Source: Brevundimonas vancanneytii (GTDB lineage Bacteria > Pseudomonadota > Alphaproteobacteria > Caulobacterales > Caulobacteraceae). Taken from it: a stretch of 5,625 bases of DNA. The position numbers and the translations under genes were made by a program. Shown here piece after piece: positions 1 to 5,607 of the stretch; within the stretch, counting starts at the first letter, position 1; each line of letters begins with the position of its first letter. The notes beneath the pieces were generated by a model. It did not search any database. It saw nothing but the letters and a program-made list of their open reading frames with translations, and was not told the DNA's origin. The DNA lies in the NCBI GenBank assembly GCA_945874855.1, contig CAMCIP010000153.1:1-5625 (forward strand), written 5' to 3'.

Positions 1-792
1 TTCTGGGCCCCCTGGTGCGGCCCGTGCCGCCAGCTGACCCCGGCGCTGGAAAAGGCGGTGCGCGGAGCCCGTGGGGCCGTGAAACTGGTCAAGATCGACG
101 TCGACGCCAACCCGGCCTATGCGGGCCAGCTGCGGGTGCAGTCGATTCCGACCGTCTACGCCTTCGTTGACGGCCGGCCGGTCGACGGCTTCCAGGGCGC
201 CCTGCCCGAAAGCCAGATCAAGGCCTTCATCGACAAGCTGACCGGCGGATCCTCGGCCGGTGCCGACGTCGACCAGCTGCTGGCACTCGGCGCGGAGTCC
301 CTGTCGGTCGCCGACCCGGGCGGCGCGGCCCAGGCCTATGCCGAGGTGCTGTCGATCGACCCCGGCAACGTCAAGGCCGTGGCCGGCATGGCGCGCGTCT
401 ATCTGCTCACTGGCGACGCCGAACAGGCGCACCAGACCCTGGCCATGATCCCGCCGGGCTCCACCGATCCCGACGTCATGGCGGTGCGGGCCCAGCTGGC
501 CCTCGGCGAGGCCCCGGTCGCCGCCGACGACGGGGCGACGGCGGACCTCAAGGCCCGGCTCCAGGCCGACCCGGCCGACCATCAGGCCCGCCATGACCTG
601 GCCCAGGTCCTGGCCGCGCAAGGCGACTTCGCCGGGGCCGTGGACCAGTTGATCCAGATCGTCCAGGCCGACCGGGAGTGGAATGACCAACTGGCCCGCA
701 AGACCCTGCTGACCGTGTTCGACGCCGCCGGTCCCGGCTCTGACGTCGCCCGCGATGGTCGGCGCCGGCTGTCCTCCATCCTGTTTTCGTGA
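1..792 (+). CDS. cnoX: Thioredoxin-TPR protein, CnoX/YbbN type (5' end outside window)
   Basis: This is a partial gene: the frame is open from base 1 and 263 residues are visible before TGA at 790-792. Internal GTG codons such as the one at 58 are not the start, because the catalytic motif lies upstream of it. The visible part begins inside a thioredoxin fold, with FWAPWCGPC at residues 1-9, the KIDVDANP strand at 31-38 and the cis-proline loop SIPT at 48-51. From about residue 88 to the end it is alpha-helical with TPR-like repeats, for example GGAAQAYAEVLSIDPGN near 107-123 and GDFAGAVDQLIQIVQAD near 208-224. This layout is that of CnoX (YbbN), a cytoplasmic holdase that protects clients from oxidation and passes them to GroEL or DnaK. 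The E. coli protein has a degenerate active site, but both cysteines are present here, so disulfide reduction is plausible in addition. A LON-domain gene follows 58 bases downstream. The family call is firm; client hand-over is inferred from the family. Confidence 0.9.
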   Translation, partial: FWAPWCGPCRQLTPALEKAVRGARGAVKLVKIDVDANPAYAGQLRVQSIPTVYAFVDGRPVDGFQGALPESQIKAFIDKLTGGSSAGADVDQLLALGAESLSVADPGGAAQAYAEVLSIDPGNVKAVAGMARVYLLTGDAEQAHQTLAMIPPGSTDPDVMAVRAQLALGEAPVAADDGATADLKARLQADPADHQARHDLAQVLAAQGDFAGAVDQLIQIVQADREWNDQLARKTLLTVFDAAGPGSDVARDGRRRLSSILFS

Positions 793-851
793 TGACCCGG
801 CCCGACCGCAGGCAGAGAGCGCCCGCGGCGCGAACGAGAGGTCAATCCTGA
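792..851 (+). promoter_or_regulatory. Possible 19-codon coupling ORF between cnoX and the LON-domain gene
   Basis: A reading frame starts with the ATG at 792-794, which overlaps the cnoX stop as TGATG. It ends with TGA at 849-851, which overlaps the ATG of the LON-domain gene, again as TGATG. It would encode a 19-residue arginine-rich peptide beginning MTRPDRR. There is no clear ribosome-binding site before its ATG, so translation would depend on re-initiation by ribosomes finishing cnoX. It could serve to carry ribosomes across the gap. It may equally be chance: the peptide resembles no family I know, and the downstream gene has its own Shine-Dalgarno sequence inside this frame. Confidence 0.25.
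836..841 (+). promoter_or_regulatory. Ribosome-binding site for the LON-domain gene
   Basis: GAGAGG lies nine bases upstream of ATG 851. It supports that start over the in-frame upstream codons beginning at 755, which overlap the end of cnoX and add residues with no resemblance to the family's N-terminus. Confidence 0.7.
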
Positions 852-1513
852 TGGCCCAGGGCTATGTGCGCGCCACCGACCTGCCGCAGGTCTTCCCGGT
901 CTTTCCGCTGGGCGGCGCCATTCTGCTGCCGCGCGGCCAGCTGCCGCTGAACATCTTCGAGCCGCGCTATCTGAACATGATCGACGACGCCATGGCCGGC
1001 GACCGGATCATCGGCATGGTCCAGCCCGGCGGAGGCGCGGCACGGGCCCCGGCCCTGTCCTCCATCGGCTGCGCGGGCCGGCTGACCGGCTTCGCCGAGA
1101 CCTCCGACGGCCGCTATCTCGTGACGCTGACGGGCCTGTGCCGGTTCAAGCTGGCAGGCGAACTGCCCGTGCAGACCCCGTACCGCCAGATCCGGGCGGA
1201 TTTCTCGGCCTTCGAGGCCGACCTGGGCGCGGTCGATCCCGAGGCGGCCGCCCGCCACGATCGCGGCCCCCTGCTGGAGGCGCTCAGGCGCTGGCTGGAG
1301 CGGCGCGAGATGGATGTGGACTGGGACGCGGCGCGGCAGGCCCCGCCGGAGGCCCTCGTCAACAGCCTGTCCATGGCCCTGCCGTTCGAACCGGCCGAGA
1401 AACAGGCCCTGCTGGAGGCGCCGACCGTCATCGACCGCCTGCAGGCCCTGACCGCCATCCTCAGCATCGACGCCGCCGATCCCGACGATGACAGCCAGAC
1501 CACGCTTCAGTGA
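851..1513 (+). CDS. Stand-alone LON substrate-binding-domain protein
   Basis: The protein has 220 residues. The start at ATG 851 is chosen because GAGAGG precedes it at good spacing and the family signature begins soon after. That signature is FPVFPLGGAILLPRGQLPLNIFEPRYLNM split over residues 15-43, the hallmark of the N-terminal PUA-like domain of Lon protease (PF02190). Beta-strand segments follow, such as RIIGMVQPG at 52-60 and a GCAGRLTGFAETSDGRYLVTLTG region near 73-95. A helical part runs from about 131 to 205, and the tail is acidic. There is no AAA+ ATPase and no Ser-Lys protease domain, so it cannot be a protease by itself. Such short proteins are widespread in proteobacteria next to thioredoxin/CnoX and Trm112-like genes. 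Their function is not established; binding of unfolded or damaged proteins is an inference from the Lon domain. It is probably co-transcribed with cnoX upstream and the Trm112-like gene nine bases downstream. Confidence 0.9.
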   Translation: MAQGYVRATDLPQVFPVFPLGGAILLPRGQLPLNIFEPRYLNMIDDAMAGDRIIGMVQPGGGAARAPALSSIGCAGRLTGFAETSDGRYLVTLTGLCRFKLAGELPVQTPYRQIRADFSAFEADLGAVDPEAAARHDRGPLLEALRRWLERREMDVDWDAARQAPPEALVNSLSMALPFEPAEKQALLEAPTVIDRLQALTAILSIDAADPDDDSQTTLQ

Positions 1514-1522
1514 AAGCCGACC

Positions 1523-1720
1523 ATGACCGACGCCTTCCACACCCCACCCTCCGTCGATCCGCGCCTGCTGGAAGTGCTGGTCTGTCCGGTCACACGCGGA
1601 CGCCTGACCTATGACCGCGAGGCGCAGGAGCTGATCTCGGCCGGGGCCAGGAAGGCCTTTCCGATCCGCGACGGCGTGCCGATCCTGCTGCCCGACGAGG
1701 CCCGCGACCTGACGGACTGA
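1523..1720 (+). CDS. Trm112/YcaR (UPF0434) family protein lacking most zinc ligands
   Basis: This is a 65-residue protein, the usual size for bacterial YcaR-like members of the Trm112 family (PF03966). The diagnostic pattern is LLEVLVCPVTRGRL at 15-28, followed by QELIS at 35-39 and AFPIRDGVPILLPDEAR at 45-61. Eukaryotic and archaeal Trm112 is a zinc-binding activator of tRNA, rRNA and release-factor methyltransferases; the role of the bacterial form is poorly known. Only Cys21 of the usual zinc cysteines is present: the CPxC partner is Thr24, and the cysteine expected in the QELIC-type segment is Ser39. As far as I recall, this loss is common in alphaproteobacterial members, so the fold is probably held without zinc. 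The start ATG 1523 lies nine bases after the upstream stop, with only a weak TGAAAG before it, which suggests translational coupling. The gene converges with the minus-strand hydroxylase gene. Confidence 0.88.
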   Translation: MTDAFHTPPSVDPRLLEVLVCPVTRGRLTYDREAQELISAGARKAFPIRDGVPILLPDEARDLTD

Positions 1721-1784
1721 ACGCCCGCAGTCCGGCGCCCTGGGCTCAGGCAGCGAGCCGCCGCGCGGCGAGCGGTAGCGCCTC
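1721..1784. other. Convergent intergenic gap holding a stem-loop repeat
   Basis: These 64 bases separate the stops of the Trm112-like gene (plus) and the hydroxylase gene (minus). Almost all of the gap is a GC-rich inverted repeat bounded by GGCGC at 1734-1738 and GCGCC at 1778-1782. There is no T-run on either strand after a stem, so a classical intrinsic terminator is not visible. The structure could still slow or end transcription arriving from both sides. Confidence 0.5.
1734..1782 (-). repeat. Intergenic stem-loop repeat, copy A
   Basis: Read on the minus strand, the 30 bases at 1774-1745 match 5543-5572 of the plus strand at 27 positions. The shared core is CGCTCGC-x-GCGCGGC-x-GCTCGCTGC-y-TGAG. 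At 1757-1769 it forms a perfect hairpin of five pairs, GCCGC-GCG-GCGGC when read on the minus strand. An outer arm pairing GGCGC with GCGCC encloses the element. It begins a few bases after the TAG stop of the hydroxylase gene, as copy B does after the TAG of ftsK. This looks like a REP-type intergenic palindrome family. The family's name and genome-wide copy number cannot be judged from two copies. Confidence 0.65.
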
Positions 1785-3038
1785 CTAAAGAGCCCGACCC
1801 TGCATAAGCCGCGGCAGATCTCCGGTCGCGCCGCCCGCCTCATGCATGAAGGCACGGCGCAGGGCGGGAAGGCGGTTGACCGCCGCCATGCCCAGATCCC
1901 GCACCAGCCGGACAGGGGCCAGGTCATTGGAGAACAGCCGCACGAAGGCGTCGAACCCGGCCGAGAGCACGGCCACGTCGAACCGGCGCCAGCGGGCATA
2001 GCGATCCAGGACCAGCTCCGACCCCAGGTCCTCGCCCTGGGTCAGGGCCTCGGACAGGACCTCGGCCAGGGCGGCGGCGCCGCGCAGGCCCATGTTGAAC
2101 CCCTGCCCCGCCACCGGATGCACCGCATGGGCGGCATCGCCGATCAGGGCGACGCGGGGCGCCGTCAGCCGCTCGGCCAGGTCCAGCGACAAGGGATAGA
2201 CGAACCGCGGCCCCTCCACCGTCGCGGCCCCGAGGAAGGGGCCGAAGCGCCGCATCAGATGGGCGTGGAAGGCCTCGTCCGACGCGGCTCTCAGGGCTTC
2301 GGCGCGGCGGGTGGTCTCGGTCCAGACCAGGCTGGCGCGGCGATCGGTCAACGGCAGGATGGCGAAGGGGCCGCCGGGCAGGAAATGCTCGTGCGCCACG
2401 CCGCCGTGGTCGCGCTCCAGCCGCACGGTGGCGACCACGCCCGACTGGCCGTAGCCCCAGCCCAGGGTTCCGATGCCGGCCGCCTTGCGCACGCCCGAGC
2501 CGCGGCCCTCGGCGCCCACGACCAGGGCTGCCTCCAGGTCAGGACCGTCGGACAGGCGGACCCGGACCGCGCCGGGCCCGACCTCGATGTCGCGCACGGT
2601 CACCGGGGCCCGCACGACGACGTCAGAGCCGGCCAGGGCGCGGCCCAAGGCCGCGCGGATACGGCGGTTCTCCACCATCCAGCCCAGAGGTTCGCCGCCG
2701 GTGCGATCGCCGATCTCGGCGGCGTCGAAGCGCAGAAAGGCCGGCGACGGGGCTTTCGACGCTGCGCCCGGACGGCGGCCGTCCGTCACCAGAATATGGT
2801 CCATGCGGCAGGCGTGGGGGATCAGGTCCTCGCCCAGACCCAGGGCCTGCAACATGCGGAAGCTGGAGAAGGACAGGGCCGAGGCCCGGCCATCGAAGGT
2901 CGGGGCGACCTGGTCGGACAGGGGCGCGGCATCCACGATGCAGACCCTCAGTCCCCCCTGGGCAGCAGCCAGGGCGAAGGCCGCCCCCGCCATGCCCGCG
3001 CCGGACACCACCACGTCGAAACGGTCGTCGCTGATCAT
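1785..3038 (-). CDS. UbiH/UbiF/COQ6-family FAD-dependent hydroxylase
   Basis: The protein has 417 residues, the usual length for this family. An N-terminal Rossmann FAD site reads FDVVVSGAGMAG at 7-18, with the acidic strand end RVCIVDA at 31-37. DGRASALS at 49-56 is the conserved arginine segment near FAD. The middle motif is GAEGRGSGVR at 175-184, the DG motif with Glu in place of Asp. The ribose-binding GD motif and family signature RVALIGDAAHAVHPVAGQGFNMG spans 295-317. Such enzymes hydroxylate the aromatic ring of ubiquinone precursors using NAD(P)H and O2, at the inner face of the membrane. Alphaproteobacteria use several related versions (UbiH, UbiF, UbiL, UbiM) with differing ring positions, and the sequence alone does not tell me which, so no symbol is given. 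The start ATG 3038-3036 has AGGA directly touching it, which is poor spacing. The next possible starts are GTG codons 9-11 inside the FAD strand, so this start is kept. The gene is divergent from ftsK. Confidence 0.92.
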   Translation of the reverse strand: MISDDRFDVVVSGAGMAGAAFALAAAQGGLRVCIVDAAPLSDQVAPTFDGRASALSFSSFRMLQALGLGEDLIPHACRMDHILVTDGRRPGAASKAPSPAFLRFDAAEIGDRTGGEPLGWMVENRRIRAALGRALAGSDVVVRAPVTVRDIEVGPGAVRVRLSDGPDLEAALVVGAEGRGSGVRKAAGIGTLGWGYGQSGVVATVRLERDHGGVAHEHFLPGGPFAILPLTDRRASLVWTETTRRAEALRAASDEAFHAHLMRRFGPFLGAATVEGPRFVYPLSLDLAERLTAPRVALIGDAAHAVHPVAGQGFNMGLRGAAALAEVLSEALTQGEDLGSELVLDRYARWRRFDVAVLSAGFDAFVRLFSNDLAPVRLVRDLGMAAVNRLPALRRAFMHEAGGATGDLPRLMQGRAL

Positions 3039-3090
3039 TCCTGCTTGTCGCGCCCGGGCACGCGGGCGGCAAGGGGTTCTGAGGTCGCGG

Positions 3091-3105
3091 TAAATGAGGC
3101 CTTAA
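3091..3105 (+). promoter_or_regulatory. CtrA-like binding site upstream of ftsK
   Basis: The bases read TAAA, seven bases, TTAA, followed by C at 3106. The CtrA consensus in Caulobacter and relatives is TTAA-N7-TTAAC, so the spacing is exact and only one base of the first half-site differs. It ends 55 bases before the ftsK ATG. CtrA is the cell-cycle response regulator that controls many division and polar genes in this group, so ftsK is a sensible target. Binding is an inference; the site could also act on the divergent hydroxylase gene. Confidence 0.45.
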
Positions 3106-3144
3106 CCCTGGGCGGGGCACCTTGGTCCGGTCTTCTCTGCAGCC

Positions 3145-3148
3145 GGAG
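3145..3148 (+). promoter_or_regulatory. Weak ribosome-binding site for ftsK
   Basis: GGAG lies twelve bases before ATG 3161, a slightly long spacing. An in-frame TTG at 3122 would add 13 residues (MVRSSLQ...) that lack family resemblance and would place the start between the CtrA-like site and this GGAG. ATG 3161 is preferred. Confidence 0.4.
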
Positions 3149-3160
3149 CGTCGTCGCCCC

Positions 3161-5533
3161 ATGTCCGCCGCCCATGCCGTCGGCCGTCAGGTCTGGACCG
3201 GCGCCCGCATCCTGTGGACCGCGCCGGCGGTCGTGCGCTTCCGTGGCGTGCTCCAGGCCCTGCTGGCGGTCCTGCTGACGCTGGCCCTCGTCTCCTGGAA
3301 CCGCGACGATCCCAGTCTGAACGTGGCCTCGGCCGCGGCCGCGACCAACTGGCTGGGCGTGCGCGGCGCCGTGGCCGCCGATCTGTTCATGCAGTCGCTT
3401 GGACTGGCGGCCCATGCGGCGGCGCTGTTGCTGATCGCCTTCGGTCTGGCCGCGGCGCTGGGCGACGCGCTGCGTCAACGGTTGCGGCCGACGGCGCTGA
3501 ACGCCCTGCTCGCCGTCGCCGGCGTGCTGATGCTGGCCGGCGCCCTGTCGGCCCCCGTCCCGCCCAAGGCCTGGCCCCTGGTGTCCGGCCTCGGCGGCCT
3601 GTGGGGCGATGTCGTCGTCGGCCTTCTGGCCGGAGGACTTTCCGCCCTCGGCGTGCCGGGCGCACGTATCTTCGTCGGCCTGGCCCTGTTCGGCGGTGCC
3701 GTGGCCGTCCTGGGCCGGGCCCTGGGCCTGCAGATCGCGGACGCGGCGGTCGCCGCGCGCTGGGTCGCCGGGCTGGGACGCCCGCGAATCTCGGCACCGG
3801 CGCCGCCCCGACCCGTGCGCCCCCGCCCCCGTCCCCAGCCCCCTGTTGCGGAGCGCCCTGCCCCCGCGGCCATCGCGGATGAGGAAGACGAGGCCCCCCG
3901 GGAGGCGCCGGCCCGGCCGCCTGTGCCGCCCCTGGTGTCCGAGCCCCGCGTCGCCGCCACCCGGCCGCCCCGGTCCGCCCGACGCAACGACGACGACCAG
4001 CGCGCCTTCGACTTCGTGCGCCCCGAGGGCGCCTTCGACCTGCCGCCGCTCAGCATTCTGGCCAAGCCCACGAAGCGGACCGGCGCCGTCGACGAGGAGG
4101 CCCTGCGCCAGAATGCGCGCATGCTGGAGGAGGTTCTGGCCGAGTTCGGTGTGCGCGGCACGATCGACCAGATCCGCCCCGGGCCGGTCGTCACCCTGTA
4201 TGAACTGGCCCCTGCGCCGGGGGTCAAGCACGGCCGGGTCGTGGCCCTGTCGGACGACATCGCCCGGTCGATGAGCGCCCGCGCCTGCCGGATCAGCGTG
4301 GTCCAGGGCCGCAACGCCATCGGCATCGAACTGCCCAACGCCCGGCGCGAGACCGTCTATCTGCGCGACCTGCTGGCCTCGACCGAATACGACAAGCCCG
4401 CCCACCTCCTGCCCCTGGCCCTGGGCGAGACGATCGGCGGCGAGCCCTATGTCGCCGACCTGGCGCGCATGCCCCACCTGCTGATCGCAGGCACCACCGG
4501 CTCGGGCAAGTCGGTGGGGGTCAATGCCATGATCCTGTCGATCCTGTATCGCCACGGACCGGACCAGTGCCGCTTCATCATGATCGACCCCAAGATGCTG
4601 GAACTGTCTGTCTATGACGGCATCCCGCACCTGCTGGCCCCGGTCGTCACCGATCCGAAGAAGGCAGTCGTCGCGCTCAAGTGGACCGTGCGCGAGATGG
4701 AGGACCGCTATCGCCGCATGTCCAAACTGGGGGTGCGCAACGTCGCCAGCTACAATGAGCGGGCCCGCGCCGCCCAGGAGAAGGGCGAGCATTTCGAGCG
4801 CACCGTCCAGACCGGCTTCGACGACGACGGCCGCCCGGTCTATGAGTCCGAGAAGATCCGGCCCGAGCCCATGCCCTATCTGGTCGTGGTCATGGACGAG
4901 ATGGCCGACCTGATGCTGGTCGCCGGCAAGGACGTGGAGGGCGCGGTCCAGCGCCTGGCCCAGATGGCCCGCGCCGCCGGCATCCACCTGATCATGGCCA
5001 CCCAGCGCCCGTCGGTCGACGTCATCACCGGCACCATCAAGGCCAATTTCCCGACCCGCATCAGCTTCCAGGTCACCTCCAAGATCGACAGCCGCACCAT
5101 CCTGGGCGAGCAGGGCGGCGAACAGCTACTGGGCCAGGGCGACATGCTGCACATGGCCGGCGGTGGGCGGATCACCCGCCTGCACGGGCCGTTCGTCACC
5201 GATCAGGAGGTGGAGGCCGTCTGCAAACACCTGCGCGAACAGGGCGAGCCCCAGTATCTGGACCTGATCACCGACGATCCGTCCGACGACGACGGCGGCG
5301 ACGAGGGTGGCTTCGGCGGCGGCGGGGGATCTGGCGACGACTTGTACGACCAGGCCGTGGCCGTGGTCACCCGCGACCGCAAGGCCTCGACCAGCTATGT
5401 CCAGCGTCGCCTGCAGATCGGCTACAACCGCGCCGCCTCCCTGATCGAGCGCATGGAGAAGGAGGGTGTGGTCACCCCCGCGAACCATGCCGGCAAGCGC
5501 GAGGTGCTGGCCGGCCCGCCGCCTGTAGTCTAG
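3161..5533 (+). CDS. ftsK: DNA translocase FtsK
   Basis: This is a complete protein of 790 residues, the compact size usual outside enteric bacteria (E. coli has about 1,330). The N-terminal membrane domain has hydrophobic segments near 27-46, 78-100, 112-130 and 150-190, which anchor it at the division septum. A Pro/Arg-rich linker with an acidic patch covers about 205-280. The alpha domain begins near 308 (DEEALRQNARMLEEVLAEFG). The RecA-like motor follows, with Walker A GTTGSGKS at 444-451, Walker B ending in MDE at 578-580, and the signature ATQRPSVDVITGTIKANFP at 613-631. A Gly/Asp-rich spacer at 704-728 leads to the gamma winged-helix domain (about 729-785, TSYVQRRLQIGYNRAASLIERM), which reads polar KOPS sequences and activates XerCD at dif. 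The motor pumps DNA to resolve chromosome dimers and clear the septum, and in Caulobacter its C-terminal part is needed for terminus segregation. No key residue is missing. A repeat element follows directly after the TAG stop. Confidence 0.97.
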   Translation: MSAAHAVGRQVWTGARILWTAPAVVRFRGVLQALLAVLLTLALVSWNRDDPSLNVASAAAATNWLGVRGAVAADLFMQSLGLAAHAAALLLIAFGLAAALGDALRQRLRPTALNALLAVAGVLMLAGALSAPVPPKAWPLVSGLGGLWGDVVVGLLAGGLSALGVPGARIFVGLALFGGAVAVLGRALGLQIADAAVAARWVAGLGRPRISAPAPPRPVRPRPRPQPPVAERPAPAAIADEEDEAPREAPARPPVPPLVSEPRVAATRPPRSARRNDDDQRAFDFVRPEGAFDLPPLSILAKPTKRTGAVDEEALRQNARMLEEVLAEFGVRGTIDQIRPGPVVTLYELAPAPGVKHGRVVALSDDIARSMSARACRISVVQGRNAIGIELPNARRETVYLRDLLASTEYDKPAHLLPLALGETIGGEPYVADLARMPHLLIAGTTGSGKSVGVNAMILSILYRHGPDQCRFIMIDPKMLELSVYDGIPHLLAPVVTDPKKAVVALKWTVREMEDRYRRMSKLGVRNVASYNERARAAQEKGEHFERTVQTGFDDDGRPVYESEKIRPEPMPYLVVVMDEMADLMLVAGKDVEGAVQRLAQMARAAGIHLIMATQRPSVDVITGTIKANFPTRISFQVTSKIDSRTILGEQGGEQLLGQGDMLHMAGGGRITRLHGPFVTDQEVEAVCKHLREQGEPQYLDLITDDPSDDDGGDEGGFGGGGGSGDDLYDQAVAVVTRDRKASTSYVQRRLQIGYNRAASLIERMEKEGVVTPANHAGKREVLAGPPPVV

Positions 5534-5539
5534 GGGACC

Positions 5540-5607
5540 GGGCGCTCGCGGCGCGGCCGCTCGCTGCTTGAGGACAGGTGTACGGGCGAGGCGGCCGCGC
5601 GGCGCCC
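5540..5607 (+). repeat. Intergenic stem-loop repeat, copy B, with an inverted second arm
   Basis: The element starts seven bases after the ftsK stop. Its core at 5543-5572 matches copy A at 27 of 30 bases and forms the hairpin GCGGC-GCG-GCCGC at 5548-5560. A second, diverged copy in opposite orientation lies at about 5586-5607, so the whole can fold into one long stem. GGGCGC at 5540-5545 pairs with GCGCCC at 5602-5607. CGCGGCCGC at 5552-5560 pairs with GCGGCCGCG at 5591-5599. CTCGC at 5560-5564 can pair with GCGAG at 5586-5590 as an alternative to the final C-G pair. The loop is 21 bases. No T-run follows within the window. It may end or stabilise the ftsK transcript, or be a REP-like mobile palindrome. 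Confidence 0.65.

Larger units (their letters stand above)
3039..3160. promoter_or_regulatory. Divergent intergenic region between the hydroxylase gene and ftsK
   Basis: These 122 bases must hold the start signals for both divergent genes unless a promoter lies inside one of them. The middle is distinctly AT-richer than its surroundings, around 3090-3106, and contains the CtrA-like sequence reported separately. I could not identify convincing -35/-10 pairs on either strand. Confidence 0.5.

Noticed and set aside
1734..1784. Intrinsic terminator between the convergent genes
   Set aside because: The stem-loop is clear but there is no T-run after it on either strand, so it is reported as a repeat and not as a terminator.
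842..1999. A 385-codon minus-strand frame across the LON-domain and Trm112-like genes
   Set aside because: It overlaps three real genes, runs through the intergenic repeat, and has no recognisable domain.
1842..3278. A 478-codon plus-strand frame opposite the hydroxylase gene
   Set aside because: The opposite strand encodes a full FAD hydroxylase with correct motifs, and this translation shows only compositional repeats of Gln, Gly, His and Arg.
200..3863. Three CCCTGCCC octamers (200-207, 2101-2108, 3856-3863), the complement of the E. coli KOPS form GGGCAGGG, all in one orientation
   Set aside because: In DNA this rich in G and C one or two matches per strand are expected by chance in this length, and the KOPS of this group may differ. 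A genome-wide orientation bias test would be needed.
144..4848. GANTC (CcrM methylation) sites at 144-148, 295-299, 3786-3790 and 4844-4848
   Set aside because: All four are inside coding sequence and none falls in the ftsK promoter region or the repeats, so no regulatory meaning can be argued.
3035..4987. A 650-codon open frame on the minus strand opposite ftsK
   Set aside because: It lies antisense to a complete FtsK with all motifs, its translation is low-complexity Gly/Arg/His/Gln with no family pattern, and long antisense frames are expected in DNA this GC-rich.
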